Shown here: piece after piece, positions 48,068-58,552 of the stretch | How positions within the stretch are numbered: position 1 is the stretch's first letter | Layout of the letters: every line of letters starts with the position of its first letter | From: Allodiplogaster sudhausi | Taxonomy: Eukaryota > Nematoda > Chromadorea > Rhabditida > Diplogasteridae | DNA length: 64,000 bases | NCBI GenBank assembly: GCA_945643635.1 | Contig: CALZFC010000005.1 | Location: forward strand, 7,301,501 to 7,365,500 | Reading direction: 5' to 3' | The notes under the pieces: generated by a model | The model's input: only the letters and a program-made list of their open reading frames with translations | The model's database searches: none | What the model was told of the DNA's origin: nothing | Made by a program: the position numbers and the translations under genes

Positions 48068-48140
48068 GCTCACTTTAGCTCTCTTCTCATCCGCCTTGAT
48101 GCCTGGTGGATGCCAGCTTCAACCATATAATAATTGTGAA
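46800..48140 (+). other. Possible plus-strand gene in CT-rich DNA
   Basis: Short coding-looking segments separated by CT tracts: VMMSYAFSLDGSNCLNNPPG through SKTSRYSNGFVI before a GTGAGG donor (about 46,806-46,912); CDEADSSTAVPCDYTVHIR before GTAAGT (about 47,334-47,390); and MPGGCQLQPYNNCEQ with a stop (about 48,099-48,146). Cys content suggests an extracellular protein. The pieces were not joined by phase and no family was recognised. Confidence 0.3.
47674..47879. mobile_element. hAT-like MITE, GC-rich
   Basis: 206-bp element with termini CAGGGATGTCCAAA and TTTTGGACATCCCTG. It is flanked by a perfect 8-bp duplication GTCTTGTC (47,666-47,673 and 47,880-47,887). The interior is built of GGCCCGGCCC and CCGTTGCTAATTTGG blocks and does not code. 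The CAGGG terminus and the 8-bp duplication are hAT hallmarks. Confidence 0.93.
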
Positions 48141-48149
48141 CAATAGTTG

Positions 48150-49438
48150 AGTGTCGTCTTCCGTTGCCAGATGTCTCTGCATTCCTGTGTCATTTCCACA
48201 CTGTCACTCTCTCTTTCTATATATATTTATATCACCCTCTCAGTCTCTCTTCCATTATCCCTCTCTTTCTATCTCTGTCTTGCTCTTTTTCTCTCATTAT
48301 TACTCTCTCTCTCTCTTTCTCTCTCTAGGCCATTCTCTCTCGCACCCTTCAGCAACTTTCCTAAGTCAGTCCTCAGAAGTATCGCAACTTCGATGAGGCC
48401 GAGGATCTTTAGACTCGTGCATTCACTCCCTCTCTTTTCCAGCTTCATTCCCGACTTTCTACTTTCCTCTCGCTCTCTCACTCTCTCTTTCTACCTCCCT
48501 CTCTCGTGTTCTCACTCCTATTCTCTACCTCCATCTCTCTTTCAGTTCAACCTTCCATCTTAATCTTGATCGTCTCTGTCTTCCTTCTGTTTCTCCCCTC
48601 CTGCCAACAGTTGTATGTGTAGGTACTTGCTAATTCCATTTCCTCATGAAATTTGTCGCTTTCCCTTTGGCTCATATTATGCTTTGCCTTCTTTGGTATG
48701 CGCTTGCTGCTGCTATGCCTTGCTTCTTTCGTCTCTCTCTCGCTCTCTGTCTCTCTCTCTCTCTTTCTCTCTTTCTCTGTCTGTCTGTCTGTCGCGCTCT
48801 CTCTTTCTCCCTACCGCTCTCTCGTATTCTATCTCTCGACCCCAAATGCACTCTCTCCTCTCTCTGCTCTCGCAATATCTCTCGGTTTCCACCCTTTTCC
48901 TGCCCCCCCCCTAGTTTCTAATTCGACCGTTGTCATTTCCTCTGCTCTTTCTGCCCTCCCTTCCAAATGCCCACCTGCATCCCCTTTAATAACTCTCTAC
49001 TCATTCTTACCTCATTTTTCTTCCTATCATCGTGAGTAATTTCTCAGTTGAGAGTGACGTGAATTTTCCTGCGAGAATTCTTCCTTCACCACAATTCGTC
49101 TGTTATTCTCACACTGCTCACATTCAGTCTCGTTCTCAAATTCATTAGCCCCAGAGCAGTCAGATACTGTATCATTGTTCCCTTCCTCTGCCTGTTCTTG
49201 TGCATTGGTGGCTTAAACAGAATGTCTCTCCTTCTTTCTCAATCTTTCTTTCGTTCTCTTTATCTGATCTCTGAAGACCGCCCCCCTTCTTGACGTTGAC
49301 GTAGTTGTGAATGCAGTTGCCATTCAAACTCACTCGGCCGACGAACCTACGAAACGAACCTAGGCATCATCCCTTCAGTCTCTTTTCATATCATTACCTT
49401 TCTCAATGTCCCTCATCTCTCACTTCTCTCCCTCCCCA

Positions 49439-49482
<44 letters not shown>

Positions 49483-49648
49483 GCCCTCTCTCTGAGACTT
49501 CCTCTCATACTCTCTGGTTGGTGCCGACCTCGCTCTTCCGATTCCTCTCCTTTCCGCTCTCCTGCCTTTTCGGCCGCCCTATGGCTGAAAAGCAACTGGC
49601 GGCTATATGGCGACCGGTGACTTTATCTCACTGTCATTCTTCCCTCTG

Positions 49649-49686
<38 letters not shown>

Positions 49687-49980
49687 ATTTTGTTCTTCCT
49701 CGTTCTTGCTTCTAGATCTACCTGCCCAGGTATAAGATCTCTACAAAATAATGCGAAAAGCCATGAAAGAAATGAGAAAGAGTATTTTTTTATTTGTCAA
49801 CAGGAATCAGTCGCAGAGTCGCTGCCAAAGTATGCATATGGTTAACGTTAAATGAATTCCTAGTATTGTATGTATTACGGACTAAAGCGCGAATCGGTTC
49901 TAGTACCGAATATTTGCATTCATTTGAACTGCCGCTAAGTCTTCCAAGGTATGCTTGGTTGAGTGAGGGTGTAAGTGAGA
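48150..49980. other. CT-rich stretch without a supported gene
   Basis: Long CT-biased sequence with microsatellites (about 48,730-48,790 and 49,440-49,490). A few short segments with splice-like edges, such as one encoding MAEKQLAAIWRP at about 49,580-49,615, could be exons of the preceding candidate gene. None is firm. Confidence 0.4.
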
Positions 49981-50132
49981 ATGGAGAAGTCCTCGTCGCC
50001 CTCCCTCGCCCAATCCCTCTCCCCCTGGAGACGGCGAATGTTCCCTCCCTACTACAAGTACGCCGTCTTCTTGCTCGCTGGATTCGAACTCGTCTTCTCT
50101 TGCCTTGTCTTGGCCATTGCTGAGGTAAGCGA

Positions 50133-50172
<40 letters not shown>

Positions 50173-50493
50173 CCCTCCCGTCTTGAAGTTCTTCTCTCTC
50201 CCTTTTCTTCTCTCTCTTTCTTCCGTTCTCTCTCTCCCTCATCTCTTTCTTCCCCTCTCAGGCCTACTACAAATCGGCCGCCCTTCTACTTCCCATAGCC
50301 TACCGCATCTTCGATGACACGGTAGACAAGAAGCAGCCCGGGTTCGAGTGGACACCAGAAGCCAGAGCCCAGCTCGATCTCGTCAGTTTCATCCTTCACC
50401 AATATCGAAGAGGGAGAGATGTCAAGAGAAAGAGAAACAGAGACAGAAACAAAGGGGTAGAGAGAAGCAGGGAAACAGAGATAGAGACACGGT

Positions 50494-50538
<45 letters not shown>

Positions 50539-50968
50539 CTAGTCACTCAAAGCTGGGCACACGAATACGCTGGTAGAGGAGCGCATACCCGATGTCTCTT
50601 GGTCTCCTCTTCCTCATCTCAAAAATACATCATACGTCGAGAAATTGGATGAAATGTGAATTCGTTGTTCAGAATAAGTTTGTTAAACAAAAAACTTATG
50701 TTGGCGTTTGCATTGCATATCAGTGGAACGGCGATCTGCTTCTGTCTGTTTCAGTGAGGATTGATGATGTGGGTTGAGAGAGACTAATTGAAATGCAAGC
50801 TGTCACAATGCAAAGGAAGGAGTGTTTACCTCCGGCAAGTCAAGAGAGTTCTTCATTCTATTCTCTCACCTTCGGCCATCTCCGGCACGTTCTCAGGCGT
50901 ACGCTTCATACGAGACCGGCCGGTGGTGTTTGGCCCCCCTCATATCCTCTCTCTCTATCTCTCCCCCT

Positions 50969-51015
<47 letters not shown>

Positions 51016-51619
51016 GAACACGCCAATGTTCTGCCCTGTCCAACGAGAGTGCCAGCTGTTGCATGGGTAAGGAAGGAATTTGAGACTGCTCAAGGTGTCT
51101 CTCACGTGAGACGAAAACAAGACGAAACTCCCCTTTGCAACTCCACGTTCTTGTGTCTGCATGAAAGATACAGGAGAGTAGAAAGAAAGAGAGAAGGGAG
51201 CGTGAGAGACGGAGGGAGAGTGCGAGAGGGAGAGTGCGAGAGGGAGAGTGCGAGAGAGAGAGAGAGAGAGAGAGTCTTACCTCTGTCAGAAGTTTCTCCC
51301 TATTCTAATCTTCACGCGGATCTCAACCATTTCGCCTACATCTACGTCAACAAATATCCCAGTATAGACAAACGGCAACTAATAAATCTTTGAAATACAC
51401 ATAAACATATTTTAAGACCTGGAAGATTCTAGATGAAAACATTTTTAAGCCATTGGAGTATTATCCCCTAAGGATTTCACTACTGTTTTCCAATAAACAT
51501 GTGTATGCGAAGTATAAGAGAAATGGACCCTCACTTCATGAAAAAGAAGTGGTACTGATATTGTTTCATCTTATTTTATTGCCACGTGTAATTTTTTTTA
51601 TCTCTCATCTCTCTCTCTT

Positions 51620-51667
<48 letters not shown>

Positions 51668-52884
51668 TCTCTCTTGGTCTCTGTCTCTCTTTCTCTCTCT
51701 GTCTCTTCCTCTCTCTCCCTCTCTTTCAGTACAAGCTGAAGATGCTGGTGTTATGGGCGACTTGTACAATGAGTGTGCTGGTGTGCATGCTGGTGATCAT
51801 TCCTCAGTTCTTCGACTTTAATGACTCTCGCGGCAACAGAAGTCATCTGGTCAGGCGGATTTTCTCTTCTGGTTCAGTGTTTCTATTTTTTCCTTTTTCC
51901 TCTCTGACCTCTCGATTCCCATGCTGTCTCCCTCTCCCTGTCCATATCTCTCTCCTCTCTCCTCTCTGACCTCTCGATTCCCATGCTCTCTCCCTCTCCC
52001 TGTCCATATCTCTCTCCTCTCTCCTCTCTGACCTCTCGATTCCCATGCTCTCTCCCTCTCCCTGTCCATATCTCTCTCCTCTCTCCTCTTTGCAGTGTCT
52101 GGTGCGGCAGCGCCTTGGCTTGATTCTCTTCGTAGTGCAGGCGGTGCTCGCTGTCGCCGTTGGACTGTCTCTTATCTGGGCATGGTTCGGATGTGGCGAG
52201 GTCTCTCTCTCTCTCGCTCTCTCTCTCTCTCTCGCTCTTTCTCTCTTTCCCTCTCACTTATTCTCTCTCTCTCCATAGGCAGTTGATCTCTTCCGCAAGT
52301 TGTTCGACAGTGCCCAGCACGAGGAAGTGTTTGTGTCCGAGCTGGAGAACAAGTTGGACTGCGTGGCTGATGATGACAAAGAGGTTCCCGTCCAGCGAGT
52401 GAGCATGCAGTCTTCTTTCCTTTCTCCTGTCTTAATCCTTAACCCCAAAAAGGAGAAAAGAATTTGCAAACATCAGCGATAACGAAGTTCTTCGACAGTT
52501 AGCGCTCTCAGTTCGTATCACTTATTTTCTCCTTAAGTCTTCCTATTCCTGTGTGTGATGGTCACTAGAAAGTTATAGTTATTTGTGTTGTGTGGCCCTG
52601 GAAGTGCATGGATGATCCTTGAAATGGTGTCGATGGTTGTTGAGTGTGTGACTGAAGTGGCGTGGGAGTCTCCCCTCTCCCTCATTTCCTTCTTCCTTCA
52701 GACTTGTCCCCACCAGCTGCGCACGTCGATGATCGAGAAGTCGTGGATGGACGGTCTCCTCGCTCTTTTCCTCGTCGGCCATGCCGTCCTCTTCCTTCTC
52801 GTTCCTTTCTTCAATCGACAACTCATCAAAAACGACGAAGATGATGATGAAAATGATGACAACCTATTGAAGAATTCCGCTTAA
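49981..52884 (+). CDS. Four-transmembrane protein of unknown family
   Basis: Predicted 263-aa integral membrane protein. Six exons: 49,981-50,124; 50,262-50,381; 51,730-51,849; 52,096-52,200; 52,279-52,398; 52,702-52,884. All introns are phase 0, and exons 2, 3 and 5 are each exactly 120 nt. TM1 is YAVFLLAGFELVFSCLVLAI (residues about 27-46). A loop of about 40 residues follows (AYYKSAALLLPIAYRIFDD). TM2 is LVLWATCTMSVLVCMLVIIP, TM3 is LGLILFVVQAVLAVAVGLSL, and TM4 is LLALFLVGHAVLFLLVPFF. The TM3-TM4 loop holds LENKLDCVADD and a second Cys (TCPHQL). The C-tail is acidic (NDEDDDENDD). Topology resembles tetraspanins or claudins, but the tetraspanin CCG motif and the claudin W-GLW-C-C signature are absent. 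Introns are rich in CT repeats. Confidence 0.82.
50965..51013. repeat. CT microsatellite in intron 2 of the four-TM gene
   Basis: Pure CT run followed by CCAG. No exon was recognised after it. GA runs in the opposite sense lie at about 50,505-50,535 and 51,255-51,273 in the same intron. Confidence 0.75.
51600..51728. repeat. CT microsatellite before exon 3 of the four-TM gene
   Basis: About 130 bp of CT repeat running directly into the TTTCAG acceptor of exon 3. Confidence 0.85.
51897..52089. repeat. 62-bp tandem repeat in intron, three copies
   Basis: TCTCTGACCTCTCGATTCCC recurs at 51,901, 51,963 and 52,025 (period 62 bp). The array fills most of the intron between exons 3 and 4 of the four-TM gene. 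Confidence 0.9.
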
Positions 52885-53644
52885 GGTTGCTGTCTGTTCC
52901 TTTCACTCAGAGTTTGAAAAAAGTTTGTGCCTTTATATTGGGCAAGTCTTTAAGGAGAAAGCTTCCAGATTACAGTGCCTAGCCCTCTCTCAAGTGCAAA
53001 TACTACAATTCCAATGTTAGGTTAGACATACTGTATGACTGTTGCCTCCATGACCCGTTTACTTTCTGAACTTGCCACCGTCCTGGTTGCCTTGCCAAGG
53101 ATTTCCGTTGTTAGTGCCTTTCTCTGTTCTTGTCGCCCTTCTTTACATCTCCATTTATCGAATGCGTTGCACTACATATCAAACACTTCAACGTCTATTT
53201 CGCATAAAGGAAACGTTAACTTTTTTTATATTCTTGCGGAATAATTTAAAAAAATTATAGGGTCGTCTTTCGTGAGCAAATGGTATGCTAGTACATTTTA
53301 AACATTTGCACATTATTCTTGCCTTACAACCTCTTCCATTTCACTTTCGTTTCTCAGCCCACAACTGTCTTGCATAAACTATTCGAAACAATTCGATAAG
53401 AGCCAAATAAATTAAAGAGGAAAAGGCATAAAAGTATCCTACCTATTTTCATCGGCCTACATGAGAAAGCTGCCCATAATAATCTCCAACAATTTGACAC
53501 TACAAACAACGGGAAGAATGAGGCCCTTGAGGCAACATCAGATAAGGGAAATACCATAACAGACGCATTTCCACATGGAACCCTATCAAGAATGGTATTG
53601 TAAAGAGGCGTCGAGATGAGAGGAGGAAGAGTGGGAGAGGAAGA
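52885..53644. other. Spacer between convergent genes
   Basis: About 0.76 kb between the 3' ends of the four-TM gene and RER1. AT-rich; no gene recognised. Confidence 0.5.
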
Positions 53645-55093
53645 TCACCCAACGACAACCTTGCCCGAGTCTTCCTTCCCTGCCATCTTCGGCTTTCCCA
53701 TTGTGATGGGGATGTAGCGGTACTTGATCATGTGCTGCAATCAATCTTACTCTGTTTTCTGTTTGCATAGTTACTTAACGGGAACAAGTAACAGCTCAAT
53801 TACGGAGACTTTGTTAACTTTTCTTGCAAAATGGTGAGTGAAAAGAAAGAATAAGAACCATGATTTGCCGCTTCATTGTGAGGAAGAAGAGAATGATGAA
53901 GTAGAGAACGAGAATCGGCCAGAAGACGGGAACGTCGAAGAACTCGAAGAATGTACAGAAGATGGCGACCACGCACGCCTTCACAGACGAGTGCCTGAAA
54001 CAATTTCAATCTGCCTCTCAGAGAATCAATCGGTAGTCTCCCTCCTGTTCAACACAGTCAAAACCTGGCAAAATGAGGCTTTCAAAGCCTCAATTTTGGC
54101 TGCCCCATCCTATGTATTTACAGATTCGGCAAAAGAACAAAGTGGAAAAATAAGTACGGGGTAATAGCCATAACAGGGATGAAAAGGATCCCTTAATGAA
54201 TATCCGAGAAGGGAAAGAGAAAGGCCAAAACGCAAATGACAAGGCGGATTAAACGCATCAAAACATCTGGAGAAATCAAGATGAAAAACCCCATTGCAAG
54301 CAGAGTTCGATTAACAAGGAGGTAGTAGAAAAGAATCACAATCTCGGTGGGGATGGCGTGCGAATTATAAGGAGGCCCCTACTCCCTTCATAGTCTCTTG
54401 TCTTTGGACAATTGCAAGCATCGTTTAAATATGCCAACCAGAATTTGAACTCCGGGAGTCGTCGCATGAAGGGACGAAACTCTTCATTCCCCTTCGTGGG
54501 CAGAACGGGGCCATCGTCGTCTGCGTCATTGAGACTCGGATCAATGGAAGGAGTGAGGAAGAGAAGGAACAGATTCAGATAGTAAATGTAGAGGGCGTAC
54601 GTCACGATGTAGAAGCCCTTCAATCTTTCATTTGTAGAATTCGAAAACACAAAGGGAAAAAAGGAAACATTTGAAAAATCATTGCAAATGATGAGAAACG
54701 GGACTGAAAGTCGTTCAGAATGTTAAGCAGTCAAGGAGGCGAAATTAGCAACCTGGAGGTAGACCATTCGAAAGATGAAGAAAGCATTGAACAGGACAGC
54801 AATCACCCATCGAAGAGCGGTATGCGGAGTCAATCGATCCAAGTAATACTGGTATTTCTGAAGAAGAACGGGGCGTTGGCAAGACAGCCAACGCAAATTG
54901 AACAAAATTAAATAAAGAACAAATCATGCATATATTTAAAGAAATTGTAACCACGTCAAAACTATATTCTCTCGAAGCAAACACCATTCAATTATTCTAA
55001 CAAAATGACAGAGAAAAGACGCACCACTTCCAGGGAGGAGAAGAATCGCGAGACAATCCCGGGGCGGTCTCTGATATCATTGGAGTCATCCAT
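53645..55093 (-). CDS. RER1: RER1 homologue, Golgi-to-ER retrieval receptor
   Basis: Multi-pass cis-Golgi membrane protein that returns escaped ER proteins and unassembled subunits in COPI vesicles. Five exons: 55,025-55,093; 54,753-54,857; 54,439-54,617; 53,859-53,994; 53,645-53,734, summing to 193 codons including the stop (192 aa; human RER1 is 196 aa). Sequence: MDDSNDIRDRPGIVSRFFSS, then YLDRLTPHTALRWVIAVLFN, GFYIVTYALYIYYLNLFLLF, the highly conserved GPVLPTKGNEEFRPFMRRLP and EFKFWHSSVKACVVAIFCTF, VPVFWPILVLYFIILFFLTM and HMIKYRYIPITMGKPK. All splice phases agree. The start is the first ATG giving the RER1 N-terminus. Nothing suggests damage. Confidence 0.96.
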
Positions 55094-55649
55094 TGGGGCT
55101 CCTCTGGTCAAAGTCAGACGGGGATCCAGTTCGACTCTCTCAACAGATTACTCCGCATTTCAAACATAAACATCGAAGCAAACGACCGGATTAAAACGAA
55201 AACTGATGAAGCCATAATCTTGGACGTTTATGAATATTAAAGTACGATTTCGTAATCAAAGACGCCAAGTAGAATCGTGTCGCTGGTTCCATTTATCATC
55301 TCTAATACGTAAAAAAAAAAGCTGGAAGTTATGAAAATACTGAGCGACACGTCACAAATTTCTAAGCACCCGTCACTGCTGTACGAACTATGAGAATATT
55401 TCTACAGTAGTCGAATAAAATATTTCGTTATGAGAGCTACGAATACGTTTTACACAAAGTGTTACGGATTGGTGCCGCACGATAAATACCTAACACTAAA
55501 ATGCGTTTCCTTACAATTAGAACGGCAGTGAAATTCCGCGCTGCGAGGCATACAATAGTACAGCAATGTACTCCACTTGGTTTGAATTTTTCCTCTGCCT
55601 ACCACTTCACCTCTCCCTCCCGCTCGCTCTCTCTTTGCCCCTGGTTTTC

Positions 55650-55695
<46 letters not shown>

Positions 55696-55760
55696 TTCGC
55701 TCTTTCTCTCTCTCTCTCTCGCTCTCTCTCTATGCCCCTGCCTTTCCCTTCTCTCTCTCC

Positions 55761-55808
<48 letters not shown>

Positions 55809-55851
55809 GCTCTCTCTCTCTCTCTCTCTCTCTCCCTCCCTCTCTCTTTCG

Positions 55852-55891
<40 letters not shown>

Positions 55892-55930
55892 CTCTCTCTA
55901 TGCCCCTGCCTTTCCCTTCTCTCTCTCTCC

Positions 55931-56016
<86 letters not shown>

Positions 56017-56278
56017 CTCTACAATATCGTGGATGGAATTATCATTTACAAAGGTGTAATAACTCGACGATTTCAGCAAATTCTGTCGGTCATAGAAGAA
56101 GTGGTCATGCAATCACCTGTTTTGACTGGTGGAGGCCAACATACACAGATCTAATAAATTTATCACAAATCTCACACGTGTTTGTATGTTATCAAAACTT
56201 ATTCCAATCGTATTTTATTGATGAAAGAATCAAATTTAATATGCGTTGTGCATGGCAATCGAATGTGAAATAGAGTGT
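55094..56278. other. Spacer with CT repeat, no gene
   Basis: RER1 5' flank followed by the CT block. Serine/leucine or arginine/glutamate frames across 55,500-56,150 are repeat translations. Confidence 0.5.
55640..56013. repeat. CT microsatellite block with internal duplication
   Basis: About 370 bp of CT repeat containing two copies of TATGCCCCTGCCTTTCCCTT (about 55,730 and 55,899), showing a segmental duplication of roughly 170 bp. Confidence 0.85.
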
Positions 56279-56914
56279 TCACTCTTCATAGTACTCTTCC
56301 CCTGCCGCACTGGCAGTGGTTGCGTGGACTGGGACAGCAGTCTTCTTCTTTCTCAGCTTCTTCGCAGTCGATGCTCCCGTCGAGTCTTGGGGGGCAGCAG
56401 AAGAAGAAGAGCCCTCCACGACGTCATCCTTGAAGAAGTTCTTCAAGTGGTCGAGGATGCTTGACGCTGCGTCTCGGATCTCAAATAAGAGAAGTCGACA
56501 TTCTAATTTGCATTAAAAACATTCAGTTGTGAAAGAAAGTGTTATTGTGAGAAAGCGGTTTCTGTTACGTGTAATTGAAGCATTCATCCATAATATCTTT
56601 AACGAACTGTACTGACCCGGTCGATGAATTTGGAGATGACTTCGTGTGCTTCATGGAGTGTGGATGGATCCTCAGTTGTCTTCTCTACTTCGACTTCGGC
56701 AGAAACCGCGGCAGTGGAAGATGCAATGGCGGCCTCGCTCGTTCCATCCTTTCTCATTACATGGTTACATTTTAGAAAAATACAAACTTGGAATCAGTTG
56801 GAAAATTATTTATGGTAGTGGGGTTTTAAATGAAAGTAACAGACTGACGGCAAGAAGAGCAGGGAAATACGCGAAGAGAAAGAGAAGAGGAAGAACAACA
56901 AGACGGCCGTCCAT
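56279..56914 (-). CDS. Small secreted protein of unknown function
   Basis: 132-aa protein from three exons (56,849-56,914; 56,617-56,748; 56,279-56,479), all phase 0. Exon 1 is exactly a signal peptide, MDGRLVVLPLLFLFAYFPAL-LA. The mature part is DGTSEAAIASSTAAVSAEVE, an acidic helix (LHEAHEVISKFIDR), IRDAASSILDHLKNFFKDDV, a Ser/Ala-rich linker, a basic KKLRKKK cluster and an acidic EEYYEE end. Amphipathic helices with no Cys suggest a small helical excreted/secreted protein. No family recognised. It is transcribed on the same strand as its neighbours RER1 and lysozyme copy 2. Confidence 0.7.
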
Positions 56915-57241
56915 GTTGCCGGGGGGACTGGCAGAGACAGCCTTCAGCTGCCACGCCTTCTCTTCTTCCTTCTTCCTCACTCTCTTCATTCTCTCCTTCA
57001 ATAGTCTTCAAGAATTGTCCCTTCTGCCCCGACATTCGACGATCGTTTTGGCTTTAATGATCATATAATAGCGTGTCTGACGCTCCGGACAAGAGGGAAG
57101 AAAGCAATAAACAACACTGTATCTTCCCGCAGCCCGCAATTTCCGAAGATGTCACTTTCCCTAACTTGAACAGTCGCTTCGATCGCTCTTTATTCACTAC
57201 ATTATAGATTAAAGATAATTACATTATTGATTAAAGATAAT

Positions 57242-58552
57242 TTAGTTGAGAGGAGTGTCCAGGCCGATTCCACCCACGACGATGTTGGTGGAAGAGACGG
57301 AAGTGGCATTCGAGTTGTCAGCCAGTCCATTGCCCAGGTAGACATCTCGGTTCAGGAAGGAGAAGCCGCAGAGGGACTCCTGTTGCCCGAACTGCTTCGC
57401 CATTGGGGAAGAGAACTGCGCGAACGAACGGAAGTCATTGAAGTTCTGAGGGGACTCACCAGAGGGGCCCGCTCCGAACACATGCCAGTACCTGTGGAGA
57501 GAGAGACAGAGAGAGAGACAGAGACAGAGAGAGACAGAGAGAGAGGGTGAGAGAGAGAGAGTGAGAGAGACAGAGAGAGACAGAGAGAGAAAGAGAGAGA
57601 GAGAGAGAAAGAGATAAAATAGTGAAGGAAAGAGAGATAGAGGGAGAGACAAAGATAAAGAGTAAGAGGGAATGACAAAATAAAGGAAGAGGAGAAAGAG
57701 ATGGATACAGTAGTGTCAAATGCTCATGAACAGCTAACCAAAGCATAACATCATTTCCAAGATTGGAGAATCCGTTAGTAATCTGGTTCCAGTCGTACTG
57801 GCTTGTGTAGATTCCGGGACGAACATTTCTGGCCTAGATACATATTTTATTTTTTTTACCAACTTTTGGTCTTTTGATTGTTTGCTTAAATTAGAAGTGA
57901 AGGTATACAAAGGAAGCAAAAGAAAGAATTAAAAGTGAAGAGAAAAAGAGATGTCACGAAGCACTGACGCGAATGCGTTGAACTGCGCTCTGGATGAAGT
58001 TGATGTTCTGATTCTGATTGGCACTCCAGTTCACTGGTGATGTCACCTGAAATGGGAGTGTCTTTCTCCCATTCTGCTGCCAATCTTCCTTCTCTCACCT
58101 GAAGCTAGAGAGAGCGAACGGTGACTCCGTAGTTCTGGAGAGTTGTGATTGTGTCGTCGATCTGCTTGATTGCTGATGTGAAAGATGTCGGCGCGGGTAC
58201 GGCGAACACTTGTTTTTATTAAGTTGCAAGTATAGGGACTTTACCAGCAGAGGCAGCCTTGACATTGGTGGGTGCGTTGTAGTCTGTAGAGCCTCCGTTG
58301 TCTGGCTTGTACGCCCTCACGAAGACGGTGTTGTACTGGTAGGTGCGGAGGCAGGAGAAGGCCGAAGAAGTTCCGAGTTGGCTGATGTCCACCGCCAGTC
58401 GAAACACTGCATTCTAGAAGAGAGACATTTGAATAACTTTCTTTATACATTTTGCAAACTTAATCTATCCTTATTGCTGAATTGAAAAGAGAAGGAAAAC
58501 TAACAGCTGGAAGAGGAGCGACAAGCGCAAGAAGAGCAAGAACGACAAACAT
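57242..58552 (-). pseudogene. GH25-type lysozyme, copy 2, with in-frame stop at a conserved Trp
   Basis: Paralogue of the 7,072-8,386 lysozyme. Exons: 58,505-58,552; 58,245-58,413; 58,099-58,208; 58,0xx region 57,969-58,046; 57,739-57,833; 57,242-57,491. Exons 1, 2, 4 and 5 have exactly the lengths of copy 1 (48, 169, 78 and 95 nt). Signal peptide MFVVLALLALVAPLPA. Then VDISQLGTSSAFSCLRTYQY, TVFVRAYKPDNGGSTDYN, TSPVNWSANQNQNINFIQSA, GIYTSQYDWNQITNGFSNLG and YWHVFGAGPSGESPQNFNDF. At 58,105-58,107 a TAG replaces the Trp codon of copy 1's VRSFWIQ, truncating the product before the core. Everything downstream remains open, so this is either a young pseudogene or a single-base error. Intron 2 is only about 36 nt. 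Confidence 0.88.
57497..57650. repeat. GA microsatellite in lysozyme copy 2 intron 5
   Basis: GA/GACAGA tract immediately upstream, in coding sense, of the last exon. It is at the same position as the CT tract in intron 5 of copy 1. Confidence 0.8.

Noticed and set aside
49981..52884. Tetraspanin call for the four-TM gene
   Set aside because: No CCG motif and a short TM3-TM4 loop; left as unknown family.
55462..56273. 200-plus-aa frames on both strands
   Set aside because: Repeat artefact of the CT block; all frames are open in such sequence.
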